This document shows positions 1 through 9,203 of a stretch of DNA of 64,000 bases, piece by piece. Source of the stretch: Gemmatimonadaceae bacterium (GTDB lineage: Bacteria; Gemmatimonadota; Gemmatimonadetes; Gemmatimonadales; Gemmatimonadaceae). How positions within the stretch are numbered: position 1 is the first letter of the stretch; every line of letters begins with the position of its first letter. The stretch is taken from assembly GCA_035533755.1 (NCBI GenBank), contig DATLTC010000096.1:23561-87560 (forward strand), written 5' to 3'. A program made the translations under genes and the position numbers. The notes under the pieces are model-generated. The model saw nothing but the letters and a program-made list of their open reading frames with translations, did no database searches and was not told the DNA's origin.

Positions 1-1455
1 CATCCCGAGCTCCGGGAGTTGCAGCAGCGGGTGCAGGGCCCGGTGAACCAACTGATGTCGGCGCAACTGGCGCGGGCCGTGCTCAGCGAGCGACAGCTCG
101 ACGAAGTGATGGTGGAGTTCTGGGAGAACCACTTCAGCGTGTATGTGGGCAAGGGCCAGACGCGGAATTTTCTCAACGCCTACGACCGCGAGGTGATCCG
201 TCCCCATGTGCTGGGCAAGTTCCGCGATCTATTGGGCGCGGTGGCGCACAGCCCGGCGATGCTGTTCTATCTGGACAATTGGGAGAGCCAGGCCGACAGC
301 ACGCATGCCACGCTCGCCGCCAACGGTCGCGTGGCCACGGCGGCGCAGCGCCGCCGCGTGCTGGAGACGATCGAGCGGGCGCGGCCCGATCAGCTTCCAC
401 CGCGGCTGCGCAACATGTCGGCCGAGCAGCGGCGGAGACTCATCCAGCAGATGCAGCAGTCGCGCAAGCGCGGCCTCAACGAGAACTACGCCCGCGAGCT
501 GATGGAACTGCACACCCTGGGCGTGGACGGCGGCTACACGCAGCAGGACGTGATCGAGGTGGCGCGGTGCCTCACGGGATGGAGCATCGATCTGCGCACC
601 GGCGAGTTCATCTTCCGACCGCAGATGCACGATGCCGACGCCAAGGTCGTGCTCGGGCACCGGATCGCCGCCGGGCGCGGCGAAGAGGACGGCGAGCAGG
701 TGCTGGACATTCTCGCCAGCAGCCCGGCCACGGCGCACTTCATCGCTCGCAAGCTGGTGGTGCGATTCGTGAGCGACAGCCCGCCGCCGGCGCTCGTGGA
801 ACGCGCGGCGCAGACGTTCCTGCACACCGGCGGCGACATCCGCGAGGTGGTGCGCACGATCGTCACGTCGCCGGAGTTCTTCAGCAACGCGGCCTATCGC
901 GCGAAGGTGAAGACGCCGTTCGAGTTGGTGGCCAGCGCGCTCCGGGCCGTGAACGCCAAGCCCGACACCACGCCGCGGCTGGCCGGGCTCGTGGCGCTGC
1001 TCGGCGAGCCGGAGTTCGGCCGACAGACGCCCGACGGGTGGCCCGATCAGGGCGACGCGTGGATGAACACGGGCGCGATCCTCGATCGGATCAACTTCGG
1101 CCTGCTGCTGGCCAGCAGCCGGCTGCCCGGTGCGCCGCTCGCCAACTGGACGTACGCCCAGCAACTGCGTCGCGCGCCCCACGCCCAGCAGGTGGACGGC
1201 GTGATCCATGCGATCCTCGGCGGGGAGGTGTCGCAGGTCACGCGCGACGTGCTGCTCACGGGCGAGAATCCATTCCTCAAGAAAGCACAAAGCGACTCTC
1301 TCGCTAACATGGGAGGCGCCGTGGCGTCGAACGCGATGGAACGAGGTCGGGGCGGACGCGGCGGATACAACGCGCTCACGCGGCCGGTGAATCTGTCCGG
1401 ATTGCCGCTGGTGGTGGGCCTCGCGTTGGGCGCACCGGAATTTCAACGCAGGTAG
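1..1455 (+). CDS. DUF1800 family protein, 5' end cut by window
   Basis: The reading frame is open from base 1, so the true start lies upstream; the first in-window start-like codon (TTG at 19) is probably internal. The visible ~484 residues carry family hallmarks: the tract FWENHFSVYVGKG near the front, then NENYARELMELHTLGVDGGY, followed by a CLTGW segment and RKLVVRFVSD. DUF1800 proteins are exported proteins of unknown biochemical role that are almost always encoded next to DUF1501 proteins, as here, 11 bp upstream of the next gene. The two genes should be co-transcribed. A catalytic function cannot be assigned from sequence. Confidence 0.88.
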   Translation, partial: HPELRELQQRVQGPVNQLMSAQLARAVLSERQLDEVMVEFWENHFSVYVGKGQTRNFLNAYDREVIRPHVLGKFRDLLGAVAHSPAMLFYLDNWESQADSTHATLAANGRVATAAQRRRVLETIERARPDQLPPRLRNMSAEQRRRLIQQMQQSRKRGLNENYARELMELHTLGVDGGYTQQDVIEVARCLTGWSIDLRTGEFIFRPQMHDADAKVVLGHRIAAGRGEEDGEQVLDILASSPATAHFIARKLVVRFVSDSPPPALVERAAQTFLHTGGDIREVVRTIVTSPEFFSNAAYRAKVKTPFELVASALRAVNAKPDTTPRLAGLVALLGEPEFGRQTPDGWPDQGDAWMNTGAILDRINFGLLLASSRLPGAPLANWTYAQQLRRAPHAQQVDGVIHAILGGEVSQVTRDVLLTGENPFLKKAQSDSLANMGGAVASNAMERGRGGRGGYNALTRPVNLSGLPLVVGLALGAPEFQRR

Positions 1456-1466
1456 CGGGGGCACTC

Positions 1467-2726
1467 ATGCATCGTCGCGTATTCGTGAAATCGGGCGCGC
1501 TGGCGCTCGTCACCATGGGCCTCTCGCCGAGCTTTCTGCGGCGCAGCGTGTTCGCCGCCGAGCTTCCGCGGGCGCGGAAGGGCAAGACGCTGATCTGCAT
1601 CTTCCAGCGGGGCGCCGCCGACGCGCTCAACGTGGTCGTGCCGCACGGCGAAGCGGCCTACTATCGCATGCGGCCCACGATCGCGATTCCACAGCCGACG
1701 CGGAACACGCCCGGCGCGGCGATCGACCTCGACGGATTCTTCGGCCTGCATCCGGCCATGGCGCCATTCAAGCCGCTGTGGGATCGCGGATTGCTCACCG
1801 CGGTGCACGCCGTGGGCAGCCCGAGCAACACCCGGTCCCACTTCGACGCCCAGGACTACATGGAGAGCGGCACGCCCGACGACAAGGGCACGCCCGACGG
1901 CTGGCTCAACCGGTACCTCGCCGCGCGCGGAACGTGCGCCGAGTGCGAGGTGAAGGCGCCGCCGCCGTTCCGCGCCGTCTCGATGACGCCGCAGACGCCC
2001 CGCATTCTGGAGGGCAAGTCGCCGGTGGTGGCGATGAACGACCTGGATGAATTCACCATCCGCACCGGCGGCAGCGCCGCCGCCGAGCTCGAAGCGCTGT
2101 ACATGACCGGCTCGTCGGACGTGGTGCACGCCGCGGGCGGCGACATGTTCGAGGCGATGAAGGTGCTGCGCGCCGCGAATCCCGAGCAGTACCAACCGCG
2201 CAACGGCGCCCGGTATCCCGACTCGCCATTCGGCCAGCATCTGAAGCAGATCGCCCAACTCATCAAGTCCGACGTCGGCCTCGAGATCGCGTTCGCCGAC
2301 GTGGGCGGCTGGGACACGCACGTGAACCAGGGTGGATCCACCGGCCAGCTGGCGCAGCGTCTGGACGACTTCTCCACGTCGCTCGCCGCACTGGTCGCCG
2401 ACCTGGGCGATCGCATGGACGACGTGACGATCTTGACGATGTCTGAATTCGGCCGCACCGCGCGTCAGAACGGGAATGGTGGAACAGATCACGGTCACGC
2501 GAGTTCAATGTTCGTGATCGGCGGCGACGTGAAGGGACACAAGGTGCACGGCAAGTGGCCGGGCCTCGAGCCCGAGCAGCTCAACGAAGACCGCGATCTG
2601 GCGTTGACGACGGATTTCCGGAGTCTGTTCTCCGAAGTCGTGGGCAAGCATCTCGGCGCCACGGCGTTCGAGCGGATCTTTCCGGGATTCGCGGTGGATA
2701 AGAGCACATGGGTAGGGGTGCTGTGA
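1467..2726 (+). CDS. DUF1501 family secreted protein
   Basis: A 419-residue protein starting at ATG with a Tat-like leader (HRRVFVKSGALAL, then an Ala-rich stretch to about residue 31), so export in folded form is likely. The family signature EFGRTARQNGNGGTDHG sits near residue 330, followed by a conserved GG-V-G-KVHG turn. DUF1501 proteins resemble alkaline-phosphatase/sulfatase-fold enzymes, but no substrate is established. It directly follows the DUF1800 gene, the usual pairing, and a strong hairpin follows the stop codon. The full length is normal for the family. Confidence 0.9.
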   Translation: MHRRVFVKSGALALVTMGLSPSFLRRSVFAAELPRARKGKTLICIFQRGAADALNVVVPHGEAAYYRMRPTIAIPQPTRNTPGAAIDLDGFFGLHPAMAPFKPLWDRGLLTAVHAVGSPSNTRSHFDAQDYMESGTPDDKGTPDGWLNRYLAARGTCAECEVKAPPPFRAVSMTPQTPRILEGKSPVVAMNDLDEFTIRTGGSAAAELEALYMTGSSDVVHAAGGDMFEAMKVLRAANPEQYQPRNGARYPDSPFGQHLKQIAQLIKSDVGLEIAFADVGGWDTHVNQGGSTGQLAQRLDDFSTSLAALVADLGDRMDDVTILTMSEFGRTARQNGNGGTDHGHASSMFVIGGDVKGHKVHGKWPGLEPEQLNEDRDLALTTDFRSLFSEVVGKHLGATAFERIFPGFAVDKSTWVGVL

Positions 2727-2776
2727 TCGAGGGGGAGACGCGAAAGCGTCTGAGTGAGTGAAGCAGCCACTATCCA

Positions 2777-2810
2777 GAACGGCCTTGGCGGAGCATCGCC
2801 GAGGCCGTTC
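2777..2810. terminator. Hairpin terminator between DUF1501 gene and convergent PBP gene
   Basis: GAACGGCCTTGGCG (2777-2790), a 6-nt loop, then CGCCGAGGCCGTTC (2797-2810) give a 14-bp stem with a single G-U pair, followed by GAATTTC on the plus strand. It lies 50 bp after the DUF1501 stop and 52 bp before the end of the convergent gene, so it may serve both directions. The poly-U tail is short. Confidence 0.75.
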
Positions 2811-2862
2811 GAATTTCATGGCTACCGGGCGTGGGCCCGGGTCCGCGGTCCGGCGCGAGCCG

Positions 2863-4995
2863 TCAGAACCGGATGACCCGCGCCAGGCCGCGCGCGAGGG
2901 CGCGCACCCAGCCGCCGAATCCGTCGGCGATGCTCGGCTCGGCGGGCGCCGTGTGCATGGTGCAGGTATCCGTGGGTGCGGTGCCGGGCTTGAACCATTC
3001 GCGCTGCCGCTGGGGGCACCAGGGACCGGCGAGCTGCCCCGACTCGGGATCGATGACGGCCGACACCATGTTGGGCGGTGGCGTCCACGCCGAATTCGCG
3101 GGCTCGCGCCACGCCGAGCGGATGATCGCCGCCCACGCCGGCGCGGCCAACCGTCCGCCGGTGGCGTTGGCGGCGATCGCATGGGGCGTGTCGTAGCCGA
3201 ACCAGACGCCCGCCACGAGCGTGGGCGTATACCCCACGAACCAGACGTCGTCATTGTTGTTCGTGGTGCCCGTCTTGCCCGCCACCGGCCCGGTGATGCC
3301 CATCTCCCGCACCACGCGGCCGGTGCCGAAGTTCACCACGCCTTCGAGCATCGACGTCATCTCGTAGGCGTCGCGCGGATCCATGGCCGGAGCGCGTTGC
3401 ACCGCGCTCCTCCACAGGACCTTCCCGTTGGGGGCTTCGATCCGCGTCACCAGGCGCGGCGTCACCCGGGTGCCGCCGTTGGCGAACGGCGCGTACGCAG
3501 TGACCAGTTCGAGCGGCGTCACTTCGAGCGCCCCGAGCGCGATCGAGGGCACCGGGGAGAGCGGGCTCGTGATCCCGTTGTGGCGCGCCGCGGCGATCAC
3601 CTGGCGTTCGCCCACGCCGTGGCTCACGCGCACCGCAGCGGCATTGGACGAGATCATGAGCGCGCGGCGAAAGGTCACCGGCCCCTGGTAATCGTCGCTG
3701 TAGTTGGCCGGGCTCCAGATGCGACCGCCCACGTCCACGCTCACCGGCTCGTCCTCGACCATTGAAGCCGGCGAGAGTCCGGCCTCCAGCGCCGCGGTGT
3801 ACACGAACGGCTTGAACGCCGAGCCCGGTTGCCGGCGCGCCTCGAGCGCGCGATTGAACGCGCCGCGCGCCACGCGGGTGCCGCCCACGAGCGCGCGGAT
3901 GCCACCCGTGGCGGCATCCAGCGCCACGAACGCGCCCTCAACCGGGCCAGGCGCCGATCCGTACGCGTCGTCCGTCTGGCTCTCGATGTACGCCGCCTGC
4001 CCCGCCACCACGCGGTCGGCAGCGCGCTGCAGCGGCCAGTCGAGCGTGGTGCGCACCACGAGGTCTCCCATGCGACGCCCGGCGGGGAGGACGGAGTCGA
4101 CCACGGCGCGGACGGCATCCACCGCCGTGGACGCATCGCGCTCATCCGGGCGCCAGCCGTCTTCCGACACGTCGAGGGGTTCGTCCGCCGCGTGCTCCGC
4201 CTGGTCCCGGGAGATATAGCCCTGCTCCGCCATCAGTCCGAGAACGAGGTTGCGCCGCTGCATGGCGCGAGCCTTGTCGTGGCGCGGCGTGTACACCGAG
4301 GGCCCCTTGGGGAGCGCGGCGAGCATCGCGCCCTGCGCCACCGAGAGTTGCGACACGTGTTCGCCGAACAGGTCGCGGCTCGCGGCCTCGACGCCGTAGA
4401 CCCCATCACCCAGGTAGATGGCATTGAGGTACAGGTCGAGAATCTGATGCTTGGTGAGGTCGCGCTCGAGCAGCCGCGCATAGCGCAACTCGAGCAGCTT
4501 GCGCCTGATGGAATGGCCGTCGTAGCGGTTGGCCAGGAACGTGTTGCGCGCCACCTGCATGTCGATCGTGCTGAACCCCTGGCGGAAGCTGCGCGCGGCG
4601 ATGTCGCGCACCGTGGCCCGCGCGAATCCGCGCCAGTCGATGCCGTGATGGGTGTAGAAGCGGCGGTCCTCCGTGGCGATGAACGCCTGCTGGACGTGCT
4701 GCGGCACCCGGCTGAGCGGCACGTTCACGCGGCGCACGAACGCCAGGCGGCCGATCAATCGGCCGGACCGATCGAGGATCCGCCCCCCTTCGTCCGGCCG
4801 GTAGGCGCGCACGTCGGCCCGCGAGGGGCAGCCGGCGAATCCGCAGGTGCCGAGCCAGACATCGAAGCCCACGAGCAGAGCGAGCACCACGGCCAGGGGG
4901 ACGACCGGGATGAACGACCGCCAGCGCGCGGTCGCCCCGCGCACTCGCTGCCTGAGACCGTGGATGCGCGCCGCGATGGCGCCCGTGACGTTCAT
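2863..4995 (-). CDS. Bifunctional penicillin-binding protein 1A-type (GT51 transglycosylase plus transpeptidase)
   Basis: This 710-residue class A PBP polymerises and cross-links peptidoglycan on the outer face of the inner membrane. A single membrane anchor lies at about residues 28-48. The GT51 domain has the catalytic Glu in ATEDRRFYTHHG (E109) and the QGFSTIDMQ motif (about 139-147). The transpeptidase has SAFK (S392, K395), SSN (449-451) and KTGTT (574-578), so all active-site motifs are intact. Start ATG at 4995. It faces the DUF1501 operon tail-to-tail and diverges from the deacetylase gene at 5116, another cell-envelope enzyme, with 120 bp between the two starts. Confidence 0.95.
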   Translation of the reverse strand: MNVTGAIAARIHGLRQRVRGATARWRSFIPVVPLAVVLALLVGFDVWLGTCGFAGCPSRADVRAYRPDEGGRILDRSGRLIGRLAFVRRVNVPLSRVPQHVQQAFIATEDRRFYTHHGIDWRGFARATVRDIAARSFRQGFSTIDMQVARNTFLANRYDGHSIRRKLLELRYARLLERDLTKHQILDLYLNAIYLGDGVYGVEAASRDLFGEHVSQLSVAQGAMLAALPKGPSVYTPRHDKARAMQRRNLVLGLMAEQGYISRDQAEHAADEPLDVSEDGWRPDERDASTAVDAVRAVVDSVLPAGRRMGDLVVRTTLDWPLQRAADRVVAGQAAYIESQTDDAYGSAPGPVEGAFVALDAATGGIRALVGGTRVARGAFNRALEARRQPGSAFKPFVYTAALEAGLSPASMVEDEPVSVDVGGRIWSPANYSDDYQGPVTFRRALMISSNAAAVRVSHGVGERQVIAAARHNGITSPLSPVPSIALGALEVTPLELVTAYAPFANGGTRVTPRLVTRIEAPNGKVLWRSAVQRAPAMDPRDAYEMTSMLEGVVNFGTGRVVREMGITGPVAGKTGTTNNNDDVWFVGYTPTLVAGVWFGYDTPHAIAANATGGRLAAPAWAAIIRSAWREPANSAWTPPPNMVSAVIDPESGQLAGPWCPQRQREWFKPGTAPTDTCTMHTAPAEPSIADGFGGWVRALARGLARVIRF

Positions 4996-5115
4996 GCCGA
5001 TGGGGTGGTGAGTGGCTCCTGAGAGTCGTACGCCGGCCGGCTTCGCAGGTTTCTCCCGGCCCGATTAGACTTCACGTGCAGGCCCAACCCCACGTCCAGA
5101 CCCGGATCCATCGCG

Positions 5116-6141
5116 ATGTCTTCCACCCAGGTGAAGCGGCTCATTCGCGCGTGCGCGACGGCCGCGTTCGTGTTTCAGTCGGCCAGCGCGCGGGCGCAAG
5201 CTGGTCCAAGTTCGACACCGGAACCCGGCCCAGGGGTTCACCGGGGGGCAACTGGGGGGCAGCGGCCGCCGGCCCTGGCGCCCGATTCCATGGGCCGGGT
5301 GCCGATTCTCGAGTATCACCTCGTGGCCGACAGCGATTCCCGCTGGGGACGGAGTTGGCGTCACTTTGCGCAGGACCTGGAGCTGCTCTACGAGCGTGGC
5401 TACCGTCCCGTGACCGTGTCGCAGCTCGTGGACAGGCAGCTCGACATCCCGGCGGGGACCTCCCCGGTGGTATTCACGTTCGACGACGCCTCTCCCAGCC
5501 AGTTCCGCTACATCGAGCGCAACGGCCAGCTGGAGATCGATTCGACGAGCGCGGTGGGCATCTGGCTGGCGTTCCACGCCAAGCATCCGGACTGGGGCAA
5601 TCGGGCCACGTTCTGCATGCTGCCGGCGGCGGCGGCGGGCCACGCGTTCTTCGGCGAGAAGGGAATCCAGGGGCAGAAGAGCGCGTGGCGGTTCAAGAAG
5701 GTGCAGTTCCTGGCACAGCAGGGGTTCGAGCTGTGCGACCACACGCTCTGGCACGCCGATCTGGCCAAGTACAGCGACGCGGTGGTGCAGGAACAGATCG
5801 CGCGGGGCGCGATGGCGATCGATTCCGCGGTGCCGGGGTACCGGGTGCGCACGTTCGCGCTGCCGCTTGGGGTCTGGCCCAAGAACCGCGCGCTCGCCAA
5901 GCAGGGGTCGTGGAAGGATCCCAAGACCGGCCGTGTGTACCGCTACGATTTCGACGCGATCCTGGAGGTGGCGGGCGGTCCGAATCGCAGCCCGTACGAT
6001 CCCGAATTCAATCCGTTGCGACTCTATCGCGTGCAGATGTATGGCGGCGAGCTCGCGCGGGTGCTCGACCTGCTCGACCGGACCAGGACGCGCTTCGTGG
6101 CGGGGACGCCGCCGCGGAGCGGGAATGCGGCTCGCCGGTAG
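5116..6141 (+). CDS. Secreted polysaccharide deacetylase family protein (NodB-like, CE4)
   Basis: A 341-residue protein with a signal peptide (about residues 1-28, ending ASARAQA). A Pro-rich linker leads to a NodB-homology domain: TFDDAS (121-126) supplies the catalytic and metal Asp pair, NRATFCMLP is the following strand, and HTLWH (209-213) is the H-x3-H metal motif. It probably removes acetyl groups from an N-acetylated envelope or capsular polysaccharide. It is transcribed in the same direction as the next two genes (20 bp gap to the regulator), so it may be the output or simply the first gene of that operon. The substrate is unknown. Confidence 0.85.
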   Translation: MSSTQVKRLIRACATAAFVFQSASARAQAGPSSTPEPGPGVHRGATGGQRPPALAPDSMGRVPILEYHLVADSDSRWGRSWRHFAQDLELLYERGYRPVTVSQLVDRQLDIPAGTSPVVFTFDDASPSQFRYIERNGQLEIDSTSAVGIWLAFHAKHPDWGNRATFCMLPAAAAGHAFFGEKGIQGQKSAWRFKKVQFLAQQGFELCDHTLWHADLAKYSDAVVQEQIARGAMAIDSAVPGYRVRTFALPLGVWPKNRALAKQGSWKDPKTGRVYRYDFDAILEVAGGPNRSPYDPEFNPLRLYRVQMYGGELARVLDLLDRTRTRFVAGTPPRSGNAARR

Positions 6142-6161
6142 CACCCGCTCATCGACTCTTC

Positions 6162-7007
6162 GTGTCCACGTTTCTCGCGTACCTTCCCGACGCACTGTTT
6201 GCCGCGGCCCAGTCCGGCATCCCTGACCTCATCCGCGTGGGATCACCGGCGGAGGTTCGCGCCCGCATTCGCACCATGAGAGTGGACGGCGTTATCTGCG
6301 ACCCCGTGGCGGGCGCGGCGTCGGACGCGACCGACATCTTCTGGCTGGCCACGGATTTTCCCGCCGTCCACATCACGCTGTACACGGTGCTCGAGCCGGG
6401 AGTGGCGCAGGTGCTCACGCGGCTGGCGTCGGCCGGCGTCACGGACGTCGTGCTGTTCGGTTACGAGGACGCGCCGGGCCGGTGGGGAGATCTGGTGGCT
6501 CGCGCTGCGGTGCGCGATGCGGTGACGAGGACGATCGCCGCGCTGGGGCCGACGTTGAAACAGGTGGGCGGTCCGTTGCGGGACGTCCTGGAGGGTGTCT
6601 TTCGCGCGCCGTGCAAGTTCCACACGGTGGACGACATGGCGGCCGCCGCGGGGCTGACGCGGCGGTCGGTGTATCGCCGGCTCGAGCGCGTGGGTGTCCA
6701 CGCCGTGCATGACTGGATCGAGGGGGCTCGTCTTACCGGGGCGTTCGCGTTGCTTCGCGATCCGGCCCGTCAGGTGCGCGACGTGGCAGGCGCCGTCGGG
6801 TATGGGGGGCCGCAGGAACTGTCCGCGCGCCTTCGCGGGTGGACCGGTCGTTCGGTGGCGCAGTTGCGCGAGTCGGTGACGGCCGACGAGTTCGTGGAAC
6901 ACACCGTGGGACGTCTGGCACCCCGGCAGAGGCGCGACGGGGAGCCCGGTGGCGCGCACGCGCGGGCGGCAGACCGGGCGGGGAACGACGGGCGGCGCCA
7001 TGCCTGA
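6162..7007 (+). CDS. AraC-type transcriptional regulator with degenerate receiver-like N-terminal domain (copy 1)
   Basis: Starts at GTG 6162, 20 bp after the deacetylase stop; this start aligns residue for residue with the start of its paralog at 10850. The 281 residues split in two. Residues 1-140 look like a receiver-like alpha/beta fold (VDGVICDP strand, then a VHITLYTVLEPG strand and a TDVVLFGYED strand) without the paired N-terminal acids or the Lys of a working receiver. The second half is an AraC-like double helix-turn-helix, with TRRSVYRRLERVG for the first helix pair and RQVRDVAGAVGYGG for the second. Its stop overlaps the ATG of the TPR gene by 8 bp, so translation is coupled. The ligand or signal is unknown. 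Confidence 0.75.
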   Translation: MSTFLAYLPDALFAAAQSGIPDLIRVGSPAEVRARIRTMRVDGVICDPVAGAASDATDIFWLATDFPAVHITLYTVLEPGVAQVLTRLASAGVTDVVLFGYEDAPGRWGDLVARAAVRDAVTRTIAALGPTLKQVGGPLRDVLEGVFRAPCKFHTVDDMAAAAGLTRRSVYRRLERVGVHAVHDWIEGARLTGAFALLRDPARQVRDVAGAVGYGGPQELSARLRGWTGRSVAQLRESVTADEFVEHTVGRLAPRQRRDGEPGGAHARAADRAGNDGRRHA

Positions 7008-8217
7008 TCCCCGGTCGCGGAGCATCCCGCGGGCCTTCCTGGACGAGATCGGCCGGCCGGGCGCGGACGACTCGGCGACCCACTCGGCCGTGGCCGGACT
7101 GTTGGTGCTCCGGTTGGTGGAGCGATGGGTGACCGGGGGGTGCCGCGCGCCCGTGGATGTGGCGGGTGCTCGCGCGGCGGTGGAGGCGATGGACACGGGC
7201 AATCCTGCGCGCGGGATGCTGGGCGAGGTGCTGTCGGCGATCGCCCGGGGCGGCCCGGAGGAGATCGGCGGAGCGTTCGGGCAGCTCATGGCGTACGCGC
7301 GGGTGCTCGAGTACGCCGCCCAATGGCCGCTGGCCCTGGCGGTGTATGAAACGGTGATCGCGAACGGCGGACCGCCGACCCCAAACGACGCTGTGGTTCT
7401 GGCGCTCATCCGGCAGGCGTTCTGCCTGCGCATGCAGGGGCGGTTTGACGAGGCACTCACGCTGTGCAAGTATGCGCGGCGGCTGGCCATCAAGGCCGGT
7501 GATCTGGAGGGGGAGTTGCGGGCGGAGCTGGGCGTGGCGATGGGGATGATGGCTCAAGGCCACCTGATCGAGGCTGACGCCAAGCTGCGAGCGATCCTGC
7601 GCCGGGCCCCGCGCGACAGCCGCGTCTCGATACGGTCCATGGTGCTCAACGGGCGGGCAGCGGTGGCCGGCATGCGGGGAGACACCGTCTCCGTCATCCG
7701 GCTCGAGTATGCGGCCCTCCGAGAAAATCCGATCCCCTCCGAGCGCGATCGGATCCTGCACAACATCGGCGAAGCATTCCGAAGGTTGGGCGTGAGAGCG
7801 GTCGCGCGTGACGCATTTCTCGTCCTGTCGTGCACCGCCGAGGAGCAATACATGCGATGGTTCGGCGAGATCCAGTTGATGCTGATCGCCGCTCAAGATG
7901 GTGAGGCTGCGGTGTTCGAGGAGCATCGGTCGGCCCTGGACTCGGCGGCGCTTCCTCCGCAATTGAGACTCGAGTTTCTCGGGCAACTCGCTGCGAGCCA
8001 CAGGCTCCTGGGTGAACCGGAGATCGCGGCTTCACTCCTCCTTGAGGCAGTCCAGCTTGCCCAACGACACGGCTTCGAGTTTGGCGAGCTCGGCACGGAG
8101 CCCGGTTCGCTCGACCCGTGCGAGAACGCGGGAGCGATGGGCCTGTTGCCGCCGCGCATTGCGCGGATCGCCGACGCCATTCGCGCGCTCCGCGAGTCCA
8201 CCGGGGCGGGCGCCTAA
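7000..8217 (+). CDS. TPR-like helical repeat protein (copy 1), unknown function
   Basis: A 405-residue, Ala/Leu/Arg-rich all-helical protein without signal peptide or membrane segment. I chose ATG 7000 because it overlaps the regulator stop (ATGCCTGA); an in-frame upstream start at 6949 would be buried in the regulator. Helix pairs resembling tetratricopeptide repeats run from about residue 80 to 380. It is clearly paralogous to the protein at 9275-10507; the best shared block is RDAFLVLS.TA.EQY followed by IAA.DG. The stop codon is part of a large hairpin. TPR proteins bind peptides or partner proteins, so a sensor or adaptor role for the neighbouring regulator is plausible but unproven. Confidence 0.7.
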   Translation: MPDPRSRSIPRAFLDEIGRPGADDSATHSAVAGLLVLRLVERWVTGGCRAPVDVAGARAAVEAMDTGNPARGMLGEVLSAIARGGPEEIGGAFGQLMAYARVLEYAAQWPLALAVYETVIANGGPPTPNDAVVLALIRQAFCLRMQGRFDEALTLCKYARRLAIKAGDLEGELRAELGVAMGMMAQGHLIEADAKLRAILRRAPRDSRVSIRSMVLNGRAAVAGMRGDTVSVIRLEYAALRENPIPSERDRILHNIGEAFRRLGVRAVARDAFLVLSCTAEEQYMRWFGEIQLMLIAAQDGEAAVFEEHRSALDSAALPPQLRLEFLGQLAASHRLLGEPEIAASLLLEAVQLAQRHGFEFGELGTEPGSLDPCENAGAMGLLPPRIARIADAIRALRESTGAGA

Positions 8218-8273
8218 CCACGCAGACCGCGCGCACGGAGGGTCACCCCCGGGCGCGCGGCCTGCGTGGTTAG
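8214..8273. terminator. Near-perfect 21-bp hairpin overlapping the TPR stop codon
   Basis: The left arm at 8214-8234 begins CTAACCACGCAG and the right arm at 8253-8273 ends CTGCGTGGTTAG. Twenty of 21 positions pair (the one mismatch is A opposite C), with an 18-nt loop. The left arm contains the TAA stop of the TPR gene, and the end of the convergent YIP1 gene is 20 bp beyond the right arm. There is no U-tract. It is probably a bidirectional terminator or an mRNA 3'-end protector. Confidence 0.7.
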
Positions 8274-8292
8274 GGATCGCAGCGACCGGCCG

Positions 8293-9039
8293 TTACGAGG
8301 CCCGCCACGCACCGATCAGCGAGGGCAGCATCATCACCACCCAGAATCCGATGCCGAGCGCCCACGCCTTGGCCTTGGGCACCTTGCCGATCACGGCAAC
8401 ACCGATCGTGAGGAGCACCACTCCCCAGAGGCTGAACAGCTCGAATCGGTCGAGCAGAACGCCGACGATCGGCGAGACCGTGTCGGCGTTGAAGAACCGG
8501 GCGGGTCCGATCTCGATGCTGAACCGTGAGACGAACGCGGACGGATCCATGAGCAGGCCCTGGATCGAGATCACGACGCCCTGCAGCACGCGCGGCACGG
8601 CCGCGTAGGCCGCCACGACGAGCGCGGCGTTCCAGGAGATCTTGGTGCCCACCAGCTTGGCGCCCACCCACGCGACAAATCCTGAGATCACGACGATGAT
8701 GGGCACGAAGACCACGGCGCCGATCTGCGCGGCGATCAGGCCCACCGATCGCGACTTCTCCAGCATCGCCGGGGTGAGCTGCGGGTTGTTCTTCATCGCG
8801 GTGGCCATGTTGCGCTGGAATTCGGCGTCGAAGATCGGTTCCACCACGTGCCGGTTGGCAAATCCCAACAGAGCCAGGAGGACCGTGACTACGAGCAGCG
8901 GGATCCAGAAATTTCCGTTGGCGCGCCGCCCGAACACCTGGGAGGGAGCGTAGAAGATGTCGAGGAAGTCTTCCCAGACCGACGTCTTGTCCTGCACGGC
9001 AGGGGGAGCGTCGGGGTGCATCGCGTTGGGGGAGTCCAT
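8293..9039 (-). CDS. YIP1-family-like multi-spanning membrane protein
   Basis: A 248-residue protein from ATG 9039; a TTG at 9072 would add 11 residues but has no ribosome site. After a soluble ~30-residue front end comes SVWEDFLDIFYAPSQVF, typical of bacterial YIP1-like proteins, then about five hydrophobic segments (approximately 48-66, 110-135, 145-165, 195-220 and 225-245). The biochemical role of the family in bacteria is unknown. It stands alone, convergent to the first TPR gene, and its promoter lies in the same interval as that of the second TPR gene. Confidence 0.7.
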   Translation of the reverse strand: MDSPNAMHPDAPPAVQDKTSVWEDFLDIFYAPSQVFGRRANGNFWIPLLVVTVLLALLGFANRHVVEPIFDAEFQRNMATAMKNNPQLTPAMLEKSRSVGLIAAQIGAVVFVPIIVVISGFVAWVGAKLVGTKISWNAALVVAAYAAVPRVLQGVVISIQGLLMDPSAFVSRFSIEIGPARFFNADTVSPIVGVLLDRFELFSLWGVVLLTIGVAVIGKVPKAKAWALGIGFWVVMMLPSLIGAWRAS

Positions 9040-9165
9040 GCGATTCTCACTCGGATAGAGGAGGTGGACCAATCAGGAGACTGTTAACGCCTCCGCAAAC
9101 ATCCCCCATGGCACCCGCTCCGTCAATGTGAGCCGCCCTATGGGGGTATCATGGTGACCGAGCCC

Positions 9166-9198
9166 TGTCACAAAACGCGACATCGGATGACACAAAAC
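9166..9198 (+). promoter_or_regulatory. Direct-repeat operator upstream of the second TPR gene
   Basis: Half-sites TGTCACAAAAC (9166-9176) and TGACACAAAAC (9188-9198) match at 10 of 11 positions and start exactly 22 bp apart, about two helical turns, as in AraC-family binding sites. A second copy of the whole site lies at 10802-10833 on the other strand. It ends 5 bp before a -35-like hexamer, the position of a class II activator site. Confidence 0.65.
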
Positions 9199-9203
9199 TG
9201 CAC

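Noticed and set aside
229..1464. A 411-codon open frame on the minus strand
   Set aside because: Antisense to the DUF1800 gene; no ribosome site or recognisable motif.
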